64,000 nt of DNA, taken from positions 4,082,001 to 4,146,000 of the forward strand of contig NZ_CP133217.1 of NCBI RefSeq assembly GCF_030930995.1, in the 5' to 3' direction. The DNA comes from Thiothrix subterranea (GTDB taxonomy: Bacteria > Pseudomonadota > Gammaproteobacteria > Thiotrichales > Thiotrichaceae). The position numbers and the translations under genes were made by a program. The notes under the pieces were generated by a model. That model was not told the origin of the DNA. It made no database searches and saw only the letters and a program-made list of their open reading frames with translations. Below, piece after piece: positions 28,034 through 39,260 of the stretch (its first letter is position 1; each line of letters begins with the position of its first letter).

Positions 28034-28062
28034 CTTGAATTCCCTCACTTCCCACCCAAGAT
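28034..28062 (+). promoter_or_regulatory. Possible heat-shock (sigma-32) promoter of clpB
   Basis: CTTGAA (28034-28039) is followed 15 bp later by CCCAAGAT (28055-28062), close to the sigma-32 pattern CTTGAA ... CCCCATNT. It lies 51 bp before the clpB start and only 30 bp from the IS end, so the promoter survived the insertion. Confidence is limited by the -10 mismatches. Confidence 0.45.
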
Positions 28063-28113
28063 TTGTCCCATCCGACGCATTCGCGTCCAACCCAAATAAT
28101 ATAGGTAGCCCAC

Positions 28114-30723
<2,610 letters not shown>

Positions 30724-30731
30724 TAGTGGCA

Positions 30732-30811
30732 CGTAGGGTGGGTGGAGCGAACGCGATACCCACCATTTACAATGAAGAAGCGGTGGGTATCGTTCCTCCT
30801 TCCACCCTACG
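30732..30811. repeat. Nested inverted repeat between clpB and the Mrr gene
   Basis: Outer arms CGTAGGGTGG / CCACCCTACG (30732-30741, 30802-30811) enclose inner arms CGATACCCACC / GGTGGGTATCG (30754-30764, 30782-30792). This GTAGGGTGGGT-type palindrome is a common dispersed intergenic element in bacteria and may also serve as a two-way terminator for these convergent genes. Confidence 0.65.
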
Positions 30812-30813
30812 CT

Positions 30814-31737
30814 TTATCCCCCCTCAAAATAATCCGTATCCACCTTCTTCACCTCGTAATGCTCGACCACCGACACGCCCACATTATATTCCACCATCAA
30901 CGCCGCGAGCTTCTCGCCGTCAATCAAAATAATCCGCGTCTCAATTGAGCGAGCATATTCCTTAGCCTCACGGGAAAAGTTAGAGGTCGTCATGAAAATC
31001 CCTTTCTTCGCCCGTTGCCCTTGCAACGCCCCCGCAAATTTCTGGATTTCGGGGCGACCCACTGTCGCTTCCCAACGTTTGGCCTGCATGTACAGCACAT
31101 CCACGCCCAAGCGGTCTTCATTGATAATGCCATCAATGCCGCCGTCGCCGCTTTTGCCAATGGCGCGACCCGCATCCTGACGGTTGCCGCCGTAACCCAT
31201 TTTGATTAGCAAATCGACCACCAGTTTTTCAAAGAAGGTCGGCGAAGCTTCTTTAACGGTTTCCAGCACTTCTTGTTCAAGGTTACGGCATAACAAACGG
31301 TGTGCGGAGGCGAGGATGTCTTCGGGGGTATCGTCGAAAATGATGTCCGAATTCATATCCAGCATTTGTCCACTTTCGGCTTTCGTGGCGTGACGGCGGT
31401 TTTTAAAATCTTGGAATTCGGGGAATGCTGCCAGCGTAGCAATGCGGATGCTGTGCGAATTAGCATCAAGCAATTGCAGCCCACGCTGGGTAATCACAAA
31501 ACAACCACGGCGCGGCGAATACAACGCCCCCGCTTGCTTGAGGTAGGAACGCGCCCAGCCTACGCGATTGCCAAACACCGATTGCGTGCCACTGGGCAAA
31601 ATAGCGGTGCGTTCGGCTTCGCTCAGTTGAAATTGTTCGGCAAGGGTAAGCGTCGCATCGCGCAATTTGTGTTCTTGCCCGTCGGCTGCCAGTTGCAGCA
31701 AAGGGCGCATCAAGGTTTGATAATCGGGTATCGGCAT
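30814..31737 (-). CDS. mrr: Mrr-type restriction endonuclease
   Basis: The start at 31737 gives MPIPDYQTLMRPLLQ, which aligns with the E. coli Mrr N-terminus (307 residues here, 304 in E. coli). The N-terminal winged-helix part has AILPSGTQSVFGNRVGWARSYL. The C-terminal PD-(D/E)XK domain has FEKLVVDLLIKMGYGG, GDGGIDGII and YMQAKRW, which supply the catalytic Asp and Gln-x-Lys. Mrr cuts DNA carrying foreign adenine or cytosine methylation. No cognate methylase is nearby, as expected for a type IV enzyme. It converges with clpB across the palindromic element. Confidence 0.93.
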   Translation of the reverse strand: MPIPDYQTLMRPLLQLAADGQEHKLRDATLTLAEQFQLSEAERTAILPSGTQSVFGNRVGWARSYLKQAGALYSPRRGCFVITQRGLQLLDANSHSIRIATLAAFPEFQDFKNRRHATKAESGQMLDMNSDIIFDDTPEDILASAHRLLCRNLEQEVLETVKEASPTFFEKLVVDLLIKMGYGGNRQDAGRAIGKSGDGGIDGIINEDRLGVDVLYMQAKRWEATVGRPEIQKFAGALQGQRAKKGIFMTTSNFSREAKEYARSIETRIILIDGEKLAALMVEYNVGVSVVEHYEVKKVDTDYFEGG

Positions 31738-31750
31738 GGGAGTCACCAAC

Positions 31751-31779
31751 AAAAACGCCGCTCTGAAATAAGCGGCGTT
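31751..31779 (-). terminator. Rho-independent terminator of the GlsB/YeaQ-like gene
   Basis: On the minus strand, AACGCCGCT pairs with AGCGGCGTT (31771-31779 with 31754-31762) around an 8-base loop and is followed by a T-run (TTTTTG). It lies 28 bp past the stop codon of the gene at 31808. Confidence 0.85.
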
Positions 31780-31807
31780 CGAGTATGACAAAACGTGTCG
31801 GGAAAGG

Positions 31808-32071
31808 CTATGCGCGTTTCACCAAGCCGATGATGAACAACAAGATAACCGCGCCAATCACAGCCCAAATAAAGGTTCCCAACAGTGGGCCAACACCCAA
31901 GTTTACAGACAAAAGGCCACCTACGAACGTGCCAATGACCGAGCCAACGATACCCACAATGATGTTACCAATCAGACCGAAACCTGCGCCTTTCATGATG
32001 ACACCAGCCAGCCAACCAGCGACCGCACCAATGCCCAACATGATTAGAATTTGAGTAATCTCCGCACTCAT
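31808..32071 (-). CDS. GlsB/YeaQ/YmgE family stress membrane protein
   Basis: This 87-residue protein is very hydrophobic and glycine rich, with three membrane segments: ILIMLGIGAVAGWLAGVI, IIVGIVGSVIGTFVGGLL and FIWAVIGAVILLFIIGLV. This is the transglycosylase-associated/YeaQ family, small inner-membrane proteins induced by envelope or general stress; their biochemical role is not known. It has a strong ribosome binding site (AAAGGAG) 8 bp before the ATG and its own terminator. Confidence 0.92.
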   Translation of the reverse strand: MSAEITQILIMLGIGAVAGWLAGVIMKGAGFGLIGNIIVGIVGSVIGTFVGGLLSVNLGVGPLLGTFIWAVIGAVILLFIIGLVKRA

Positions 32072-32280
32072 AAGTAGACTCCTTTAAACCGTGGTAAATT
32101 TATGTATTTCGGCAATTGCCAAAAACAGTATAGGTGTTAATTTCAGGATTGATCATCTAATTGTATTTATTGGAATTATTAACGGTAGTGATCATCTGAC
32201 GAATGACAGGTTTACAGCACATGCGGAGGTTATTAAGATGCGGCGTGCATTCATTTGCCAATAAAGGATGAGGAGTCAGC

Positions 32281-33222
32281 ATGAGGCGTTTTAGATTGTT
32301 GTTATTGCTGCTGGTGCAGGTAATGTTGATCCCTATCAAGGTGAATGCAGCGCCTGTCTTGGAAGTGCAGAACAGCTTAGTGATTCCACCGCACACGGTG
32401 AATGGCGTCAAAATCAGTGAGCTATCGGGTTTAGCCTGGGATCAGGATGAGCAATTGCTCTATGCCATTTCCGACAAAGGTGCCATTTTCCACTTCAAGC
32501 TCGACATTCAAGGCAAGCGCCTGACAGCGGCTGAAGCAGTGTATGCCGCCAATCTCATGGATAAGGACGGTGAACGCATTAAAAAAGGTCGCCGCGATTC
32601 TGAAGGTTTAACCCTGATGAATGCCAACAATGGCAAAACCGGCGATTCGCAACTCGTGATTGCATTTGAAGGCATTCCACGCATTATTCGGTTTACCCCA
32701 CAAGGCAGAGCGATTAAAAACATTAGCTTACCGGCTGAATTGGACGACAAAAACGCCTATCAACACGGTAATGACTCGCTGGAATCCGTCACTTTTCATC
32801 CACGTTACGGCTTTATAACTGCCCCAGAAATGCCACTCAAAGGTCAACCACGCAATTTGCACACCTTGTATTCCACCAAAGGTCAGCAGTGGTCGTTCAT
32901 GGCTTACCCTGCGAAAAACAGCGGTATCAGTGCGATGGAAGTCTTACCAAATGGCAATTTATTGGTGATGGAACGCGCTTGGTCGGGATTTCCCAACCCA
33001 CTGGTGGTGAGCTTGCGTTATTTGGATTTCCAACAATGTTCCAAAGATCAGGCATGTACGCTGCAAAATCTGAAAGTGTTCTCGAACCATTTGCTGGTTG
33101 ATAATTACGAGGGGTTGACCCATATTCAGGGTAATCAGTATGTGATGGTCGGCGATGATGGCAATGAAGATTTCCTGCCTACCACGCTGACCCTGTTCAC
33201 CCTCGACTTAGGGAAGCGATAA
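32281..33222 (+). CDS. Phytase-like esterase-domain protein, exported
   Basis: This 313-residue protein has a signal peptide (RRFRLLLLLLVQVMLIPI, cleavage near VNA-AP). The mature part matches the 'esterase-like activity of phytase' family: a beta-propeller with ISELSGLAWDQDEQLLYAISD, RRDSEGLTL, NDSLESVTFHPRYGF and NYEGLTHI. It probably acts in the periplasm on phosphate esters, but the activity is only suggested by the family name. It is followed 3 bp later by a DegS-like protease gene, so the two probably form an operon. Confidence 0.83.
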   Translation: MRRFRLLLLLLVQVMLIPIKVNAAPVLEVQNSLVIPPHTVNGVKISELSGLAWDQDEQLLYAISDKGAIFHFKLDIQGKRLTAAEAVYAANLMDKDGERIKKGRRDSEGLTLMNANNGKTGDSQLVIAFEGIPRIIRFTPQGRAIKNISLPAELDDKNAYQHGNDSLESVTFHPRYGFITAPEMPLKGQPRNLHTLYSTKGQQWSFMAYPAKNSGISAMEVLPNGNLLVMERAWSGFPNPLVVSLRYLDFQQCSKDQACTLQNLKVFSNHLLVDNYEGLTHIQGNQYVMVGDDGNEDFLPTTLTLFTLDLGKR

Positions 33223-33225
33223 TTT

Positions 33226-34347
33226 ATGGATAAAAACCGTTCGCTGGCGTTGTTTTTGTGGGTATTGCTGGCAGTGCTATTGCTGTGGGTGGCACAACCG
33301 GTATGGGTTCCGTGGTTTCAAGAAACGGCAGGCAATCAGCCGCGTGCCGTCACTGCGCGTGGTGATTTGGCAGCGGATGAGCAAGCCACGATTGCCGTTT
33401 TCGAGCGTAACAGCCCTTCCGTGGTCTACATCACCACCGTGGAGCGGGTATTGAACTTGTGGAGCCGTAATATTCGTGAAATTCCACAAGGCACAGGAAC
33501 GGGGTTCGTCTGGGACAATTCAGGACATATCGTCACCAATTACCACGTAGTCGAAGGTCATGACACCGCCAAAATTCGGCTTGCTGACCAAAGTGTTTTT
33601 GAAGCCGATGTTGTCGGTGCCAGCCCCGAACACGATTTAGCCGTATTGCGCTTGCGTGACATGGCAGATGCCCCGCCACCCGTGCAAATTGGCAGCAGCA
33701 GTGATTTGCGTGTGGGGCAAAATGTATTGGCGATTGGTAACCCTTTTGGTCTTGATCACACCCTAACTTCGGGGATTATTTCGGCATTGCGCCGCAGTAT
33801 TGATGCGGAAGAAGGCGGCAGCATGGATGGTTTGATTCAAACCGATGCCGCCATTAACCCCGGCAACTCCGGCGGTCCTTTGCTGGACAGTGCCGGACGC
33901 TTGATTGGGGTAAATGTCGCTATTTACAGCCCATCGGGGACATCCGCCGGGATTGGTTTTGCCATTCCGGTTGATGTGGTCAATCGGGTAGTGCCGCGCT
34001 TGGTGAAAGATGGGCGTTACACCCGCCCCGTATTGGGCGTGGTGATGGATGACAATATCAGCGAACGCATTACTGCCAAATTAAACACGCACGGGGTATT
34101 GGCGCTGCGCGTGCAGCCAAACACACCAGCAGCACTGGCAGGCATTCGCGAAACCAAACTAACCGCGCAAGATGACCTGATCTTAGGTGACATCATTCAA
34201 GCGCTTGACGGTCAACCCATTAACAATATCAACGAATTAAACAAGCTTCTGGATAACTACCCGCGTCACAGCAAGGTAAAAGTCAGTTTGTTGCGTGAAG
34301 GTCGCAAAACACTGGAAGTTGAAGTGACGCTTTCATTATTCCGTTAA
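33226..34347 (+). CDS. DegS/HtrA-like periplasmic serine protease
   Basis: This 373-residue protein has an N-terminal membrane anchor (ALFLWVLLAVLLLWVAQPVW), a trypsin-like domain with the triad His in TNYHVVEG, Asp in EHDLAVLRL and Ser in NPGNSGGPLLD, and a single C-terminal PDZ domain (about 270-373). One PDZ domain and an uncleaved anchor resemble DegS, which starts the sigma-E envelope stress cascade; no sigma-E gene is nearby. The gene is 3 bp after the phytase-like gene. It converges with the oxidoreductase gene, overlapping by 4 bp. Confidence 0.9.
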   Translation: MDKNRSLALFLWVLLAVLLLWVAQPVWVPWFQETAGNQPRAVTARGDLAADEQATIAVFERNSPSVVYITTVERVLNLWSRNIREIPQGTGTGFVWDNSGHIVTNYHVVEGHDTAKIRLADQSVFEADVVGASPEHDLAVLRLRDMADAPPPVQIGSSSDLRVGQNVLAIGNPFGLDHTLTSGIISALRRSIDAEEGGSMDGLIQTDAAINPGNSGGPLLDSAGRLIGVNVAIYSPSGTSAGIGFAIPVDVVNRVVPRLVKDGRYTRPVLGVVMDDNISERITAKLNTHGVLALRVQPNTPAALAGIRETKLTAQDDLILGDIIQALDGQPINNINELNKLLDNYPRHSKVKVSLLREGRKTLEVEVTLSLFR

Positions 34348-35534
34348 CGCACATCCCAAATACTGGGAGCAACCGGCGGTGTAGGCAACAGCTCAGCAGC
34401 AGATATGTCGAATGAAGTCTCTACGCTTGCCAGCGCCCCCAATTCCGTGCGCAACCGTGCTGCCAACATCGGCGCAAACGCCAGCTTAGTCGGCCATGCC
34501 ACCGTCACATTCGCAAAGCGCTGCACCATCGGCTGATCAGGGCGGCTACCATCCGGCTGGCAACCTTCGGCACGATCCACATGCCAAGTCGACCATGCCA
34601 TGCCAGTGAAATCGACCCACGGTAACAGTTGCGCCAGCTCATGCTGCGTGGCTGCAATCACCCCCGCCGCAGGTTTGCCCACACCCTGCTCTGCCGGTTG
34701 CCCGCCGATATACCACACCGTCTTACCGTGCTTATCCCGATGCGAGGTAATCGTGGCGCGTGGCTTATCACTCATTCCCAAGGCATGAGCGTAAAGCAGC
34801 GGTAAATTGCCGCGCACCATCACCATTTGCAACGGGCGGCGCTGCATCTTAGGAAGCAGCAGCGGCGGCTGACGACGGCAAGCAATGCTGGTCAACAGTG
34901 CCTCGTTACCTGCTCCTGCGGTCAAAATGATTTGCTGCGCGGTGATCGCCAGCACCTGACCGTTAGGCAACACTGCCTGATAACCGTAACCATTTTGCGA
35001 TGGCTGCAAACCGGAACCCTGCACATCCACCTGCACCAACGCATCCGCCAATTGTTCACGCAACGTTTCCAACAATGACGGCACATCCAACACCGGCTCA
35101 TCCAAGCGATACAAACCGCCGTGAAATTCAGAATGCCGGAACAGTTCGGGGTAAACGTCGCGAGGCACAGCCTCCATCCGGCTTTGCATCGCTTTGCTGG
35201 CAAAAAAGCCAGTCATGCGTGAACCAATCCCGCCCGATGTCCACAACAATTGCGATTCCGCCAATACCTTAACTTTGCGCAAATCGACCGCACCTTCGCC
35301 ATTGAGGGCAGCCCGCCACAAGCGCGGCATATCGCCAATCGCCAAAGTTGCCCCGGTCACCTTACCTGTAAGCGCGTATTTGGTGCCACCGTGAATAATG
35401 CCTTGAGAAGCAATGGTTTGCCCCTTGCCCAATTCATCGGTGGCTAATAGCGCATTAACGCCTTGCGCCCGCAATTCCGCCAGCAACCACAACCCGGCAA
35501 TGCCGCCACCAACGATCAGAACATCAACCTGCAT
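34344..35534 (-). CDS. FAD-dependent oxidoreductase (DAO family)
   Basis: This 396-residue protein begins with a Rossmann FAD-binding motif, VDVLIVGGGIAGLWLLAELR, followed by a DAO-type catalytic region including GIIHGGTKYALTG. Members oxidise amino acids or glycerol phosphate with FAD; the substrate here is unclear. Its start overlaps the hldE stop (TAATG), so it is translated from the same message. A lipopolysaccharide role is not evident despite the coupling. Confidence 0.85.
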   Translation of the reverse strand: MQVDVLIVGGGIAGLWLLAELRAQGVNALLATDELGKGQTIASQGIIHGGTKYALTGKVTGATLAIGDMPRLWRAALNGEGAVDLRKVKVLAESQLLWTSGGIGSRMTGFFASKAMQSRMEAVPRDVYPELFRHSEFHGGLYRLDEPVLDVPSLLETLREQLADALVQVDVQGSGLQPSQNGYGYQAVLPNGQVLAITAQQIILTAGAGNEALLTSIACRRQPPLLLPKMQRRPLQMVMVRGNLPLLYAHALGMSDKPRATITSHRDKHGKTVWYIGGQPAEQGVGKPAAGVIAATQHELAQLLPWVDFTGMAWSTWHVDRAEGCQPDGSRPDQPMVQRFANVTVAWPTKLAFAPMLAARLRTELGALASVETSFDISAAELLPTPPVAPSIWDVR

Positions 35535-36970
35535 TACGCTTCTTTCTCCATATTCTGAATCCGTGCAATCGTGCTGGTAGTCGACACCCCATCCACAAAA
35601 CTCAGCACCACCACATCGCCACCGTTATCCCACACGCAACGATTACCAGGGATTTTCTGCGGATCGTTATCCCCACCTTTCACCAGCAAATCCGGTTTAA
35701 CCGCGCAAATCAGGCGTTCGGGCGTGTCTTCGCTGAAATCCACCACCCAATCGACGCACGCTAACGCTGCCAACATGCGCATTCGGTTTGCCATGGTATT
35801 CACCGGGCGTGTCGGACCTTTCAGCGTTCGCACCGACTCATCGGTATTCACCGCCACAATCAAGCGGTCGCCGAGTTTGCGGGCTTCTTCCAAATACGTC
35901 ACATGCCCGACGTGCAAAATATCGAAACAACCATTGGTCATCACAATGCGTTCACCGTGGATACGCGCCTCTTGCACCGCCGCCAGCAATTGTACCTCGC
36001 TGACCACGCCTTTCAATTGCGCATGGTGTTGCTGCAAGGCTTTATGCAATTCCGGCACGCTCACCGTTGCCGTCCCCACCTTGCCAACCACAATTCCCGC
36101 CGCAAGATTCGCCAGCCCCATCGCCTGTTCAAGCGGCAAACCCGCCGCCATACCCGCCGCCAACACCGCCACCACCGTATCCCCTGCCCCGGTCACATCA
36201 AACACTTCACGCGCACGGGTCGGCAAGTTGTACGGCGCACACGCATGGCGCAACAAGGTCATGCCCTGTTCACTGCGGGTAAGCAACAGATTCCCCAGTT
36301 CACACCGCGCCAGCAATGCCTGCCCACGTTGCACCAAGTCCGCCTCATCCGCCCATTCACCCACGGCTTCACGGAATTCTGCCAGATTCGGCGTAATCAC
36401 CGTTGCCCCTTGATACGTCGCAAAATCCTGGGCTTTCGGGTCAACCACCACCGGCTTACCCGCTGCTTGCGCCAAGGCAATCAATTCCCGCGCGTGCTCC
36501 AGCGTCCCTTTGCGGTAATCGGACAGCACCACCACATCCGCCGCTGCCAACAACGCTTTGAATTGGTTGAAAAGTTGAGCATGATCTTGCCCCGCAAACC
36601 CCTCTTCAAAATCCAAGCGAATCAACTGCTGATGCCGACTCAGCACCCGTAACTTGGTAATCGTCGGCGCATTATCCAGCGCCACAAAATGGGTTTGCAC
36701 CCCACGCGCTTGCAAGGTATTCGCCAACGACCTGCCTGCCTCGTCATTGCCCACGTAGCCCAGCAACACCGCCTGCCCGCCAAGGCTGGCAATGTTTAAC
36801 GCCACGTTTGCCGCACCACCTGGGCGCTCTTCATTGACTTTGACATGCACCACTGGCACGGGGGCTTCGGGGGAAATACGCGAGGTTTGGCCCGACCAAT
36901 AGCGATCCAACATCACATCGCCGACTATCAATACCCGCACCCGTTCAAAAGGAGGAATTTGTAAGCTCAT
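35534..36970 (-). CDS. hldE: Bifunctional heptose 7-phosphate kinase / heptose 1-phosphate adenylyltransferase
   Basis: This 478-residue protein is a two-domain HldE. The N-terminal ribokinase (PfkB) domain (about 1-315) has VLIVGDVMLDRYW, RPGGAANVALN and DVTGAGDTVVAVL with the catalytic Asp. The C-terminal nucleotidyltransferase domain (about 340-475) has TNGCFDILHVGHVTYLEEA. It makes ADP-heptose for the lipopolysaccharide inner core, which shows the host is Gram-negative. It is coupled to the downstream oxidoreductase. Confidence 0.97.
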   Translation of the reverse strand: MSLQIPPFERVRVLIVGDVMLDRYWSGQTSRISPEAPVPVVHVKVNEERPGGAANVALNIASLGGQAVLLGYVGNDEAGRSLANTLQARGVQTHFVALDNAPTITKLRVLSRHQQLIRLDFEEGFAGQDHAQLFNQFKALLAAADVVVLSDYRKGTLEHARELIALAQAAGKPVVVDPKAQDFATYQGATVITPNLAEFREAVGEWADEADLVQRGQALLARCELGNLLLTRSEQGMTLLRHACAPYNLPTRAREVFDVTGAGDTVVAVLAAGMAAGLPLEQAMGLANLAAGIVVGKVGTATVSVPELHKALQQHHAQLKGVVSEVQLLAAVQEARIHGERIVMTNGCFDILHVGHVTYLEEARKLGDRLIVAVNTDESVRTLKGPTRPVNTMANRMRMLAALACVDWVVDFSEDTPERLICAVKPDLLVKGGDNDPQKIPGNRCVWDNGGDVVVLSFVDGVSTTSTIARIQNMEKEA

Positions 36971-37117
36971 CGTTATTTTTCACATAAAACCAGAAAAAGC
37001 AGAGGGAAAGTTTATCACGTTCCATTCCTGTACTTGAAAAATTTCCCAGCCAAGCCATACTTGAGACCAAACTACCGATATATAACCCCAATAGTCTCTT
37101 TACTCTAAGGAAACCCG

Positions 37118-37609
37118 ATGCAAATCGCACAACACACCGTAGTCACCATGACCTACACCCTCACCGACGACCAAGGTCAAGTACTCGATCAAGCGGATGC
37201 TGCCCAGCCATTCGCCTACCTGCACGGTGCTGACAACATTATTCCGGGGCTGGAAAAACAGTTAGCAGGCAAACAAGCCAACGACAGCTTAGTGGTTACG
37301 GTTGCGCCCGCCGAAGCCTATGGCGAATACGACGAACGCATGACCCAGCAAGTACCACGCAGCATGTTTGAAGGCGTTCCTGAGGAACAAATCTTCGCTG
37401 GTGCCGAATTTCACGCCCAAACAGGCGCAGGCAATCAAACGATTCGCATCGCTGCCGTGGACGCGAATAGCGTAACCATCGACGCCAATCACCCACTCGC
37501 AGGCGTAGCACTGACCTTTGATGTCACCATTCTCAATGTACGTGCCGCATCTGCCGAAGAAGTGGCGCACGGTCACGCCCACGGCGAAGGTGGTCATCAC
37601 CACCATTAA
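37118..37609 (+). CDS. slyD: FKBP-type peptidyl-prolyl isomerase SlyD
   Basis: This 163-residue protein has the FKBP fold split by an insert-in-flap chaperone domain: VTMTYTLTDDQGQVLDQAD, FAYLHGADNIIPGLEKQL, YDERMTQQVPRSMF, and a metal-binding His-rich tail (HGHAHGEGGHHHH). SlyD catalyses proline isomerisation, helps folding, and its tail binds nickel. An AAGGA ribosome binding site lies 6 bp before the ATG. It converges with murI at a 13-bp gap. Confidence 0.95.
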   Translation: MQIAQHTVVTMTYTLTDDQGQVLDQADAAQPFAYLHGADNIIPGLEKQLAGKQANDSLVVTVAPAEAYGEYDERMTQQVPRSMFEGVPEEQIFAGAEFHAQTGAGNQTIRIAAVDANSVTIDANHPLAGVALTFDVTILNVRAASAEEVAHGHAHGEGGHHHH

Positions 37610-37622
37610 GCGGTAAGCAGCT

Positions 37623-38435
37623 TCAGCGATAAGCATCCGGCAATAACGTCACCGCAACCCAGTGTTGCCATAAAGTTTGGATGCTATTCACATGCTGCTG
37701 ATCGGCTTTACTGGAAAAAAATTGCACGCTGCCCTGCCCTGTTTGCGGGCAGCGTAAATCTTCTTGATCCAACACGCGCATCAATTGGTGCGTCACTGGC
37801 GTACTGGTTTCCAAGATAGTCATTTTACCGTGCGTCACCTCCGCGAGTGCCTCTGCTAGAAACGGGTAATGTGTACACCCCAACACCAAGGTATCCACCC
37901 CGGCATTCAGCAAGGGCAGGGTATAAGCTTTAAGCAATTGGCGTACCGCCGTGCTACTAAAATCCCCCGCCTCCACATGCTCCACTAAACCGGGACAGGC
38001 TTGCGTAATCACCCGCACGCCACTGGCATGATCGCGAATCAACTGCTGCAAACGCGGGCTATGCACCGTTTGTTGCGTGGCTAACACCCCAATCACCCCG
38101 GTTTGCGTCAAGCGTGCAGCGGGCTTCACCGCAGGCTCAATTCCCACCACCGGAATCGGCAACGTTTCGCGCAAATGCGCCACCGCATGAACCGTAGCCG
38201 TATTACACGCCACCACCAACACTTTGATGCCTTGTTCCAGCAAAAAATCCGCCACCCGTTTGCTACGCACCCGAATATAATCCGAGGTTTTCGCCCCGTA
38301 AGGCGCATGAACCGAATCCGCCACGTAAATCAGATGTTCCGCTGGCAACAAGCGGTGAATTTCACGCAAGACCGAAATCCCCCCCAAACCCGAATCGAAT
38401 ACCCCAATGGGCTGTGTGTGCCGCACCGCGTTCAC
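37623..38435 (-). CDS. murI: Glutamate racemase
   Basis: The start at GTG 38435 is preferred: it overlaps the upstream stop as GTGA, whereas the longer frame runs 27 bp into the previous gene. The product is about 270 residues. Catalytic cysteines lie in VVACNTATVHA and VLGCTHYPFL, with the substrate-binding start PIGVFDSGLGGISVL. It converts L-glutamate to D-glutamate for peptidoglycan. It is translationally coupled to the phosphatase gene. Confidence 0.96.
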   Translation of the reverse strand: MNAVRHTQPIGVFDSGLGGISVLREIHRLLPAEHLIYVADSVHAPYGAKTSDYIRVRSKRVADFLLEQGIKVLVVACNTATVHAVAHLRETLPIPVVGIEPAVKPAARLTQTGVIGVLATQQTVHSPRLQQLIRDHASGVRVITQACPGLVEHVEAGDFSSTAVRQLLKAYTLPLLNAGVDTLVLGCTHYPFLAEALAEVTHGKMTILETSTPVTHQLMRVLDQEDLRCPQTGQGSVQFFSSKADQQHVNSIQTLWQHWVAVTLLPDAYR

Positions 38436-39223
38436 TGCTGCGCCTGCAAATAACCCAACCACGTCGCAAACAACACCGGATCGGGGGAGATCACCACCGA
38501 ACGCGGCGCTAACGCAGCCACAAACACCGGTTCACCCTGCAATGTCGTGGCATAGCCCCCCGCTTCCGTCAAAATCAGCGACCCCGCCGCCAAATCCCAC
38601 AACTTCATGCCACCGTGCAAATACAGATGCCCGCGATTCGCCGCCATCCACGCCCATTCCAACACACAACTGCCCAAATTACGCTGCGAACCATAAGGCG
38701 GACTCGTCATCAACGCTTGCTTTAAGGCAGACGATAAGCGCTTAAAATCCACAATTGCCACCGCATTGCACAACTGAAACTCACTCGGCTGACAACGCAA
38801 CGGCTGACCATTCAACCATGCCCCTTGCCCACGCTGTGCGGTGAACATTTCATCACGCACGGGGTCGTAAGTCAGCGCCAACACCACCTCACCGCGCTGA
38901 AACAATGCCAGCGACACCGCGAACAACGGAATACCCGCCGCAAAATTACTCGTACCATCCAAAGGATCCAGGCACCACAGCGCATCGGCTTCACGCAGCA
39001 AACGCTCCTGTTCCTCGCACTCCATTTCCTCACTCAAAAACGCAATCTCAGGCCAATGCTGTGCCAAAAACGTCGCAATCCGTCGATTCGTTGCCAAATC
39101 CGCCTCTGTCAGCAAACTGCCGTCTTGTTTTATCGCGAAACCCACATGCTTGAAACGCGGTAAAATTTCCTCGCGTGCAATATCACGTATCTTCTGTGTC
39201 AGTGTTTGCAGGTTAGGCAACAT
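38432..39223 (-). CDS. Inositol monophosphatase-family phosphatase
   Basis: This 263-residue protein has the family metal motifs: FLSEEMECEE (Glu), LDPLDGTSNFAAGIPL (Asp-x-x-Asp-Gly-Thr) and LWDLAAGSLILTEAGG (Trp-Asp). Lithium-sensitive phosphatases of this family act on inositol phosphate, PAP or fructose bisphosphate. The sequence does not decide between SuhB-like and CysQ-like activity. It is followed by murI with a GTGA overlap, and divergent from hemH with only a 37-bp gap. Confidence 0.9.
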   Translation of the reverse strand: MLPNLQTLTQKIRDIAREEILPRFKHVGFAIKQDGSLLTEADLATNRRIATFLAQHWPEIAFLSEEMECEEQERLLREADALWCLDPLDGTSNFAAGIPLFAVSLALFQRGEVVLALTYDPVRDEMFTAQRGQGAWLNGQPLRCQPSEFQLCNAVAIVDFKRLSSALKQALMTSPPYGSQRNLGSCVLEWAWMAANRGHLYLHGGMKLWDLAAGSLILTEAGGYATTLQGEPVFVAALAPRSVVISPDPVLFATWLGYLQAQQ

Positions 39224-39260
39224 GGTTTATCCTTCAGACCGGAAAATAAAGGATGATACC

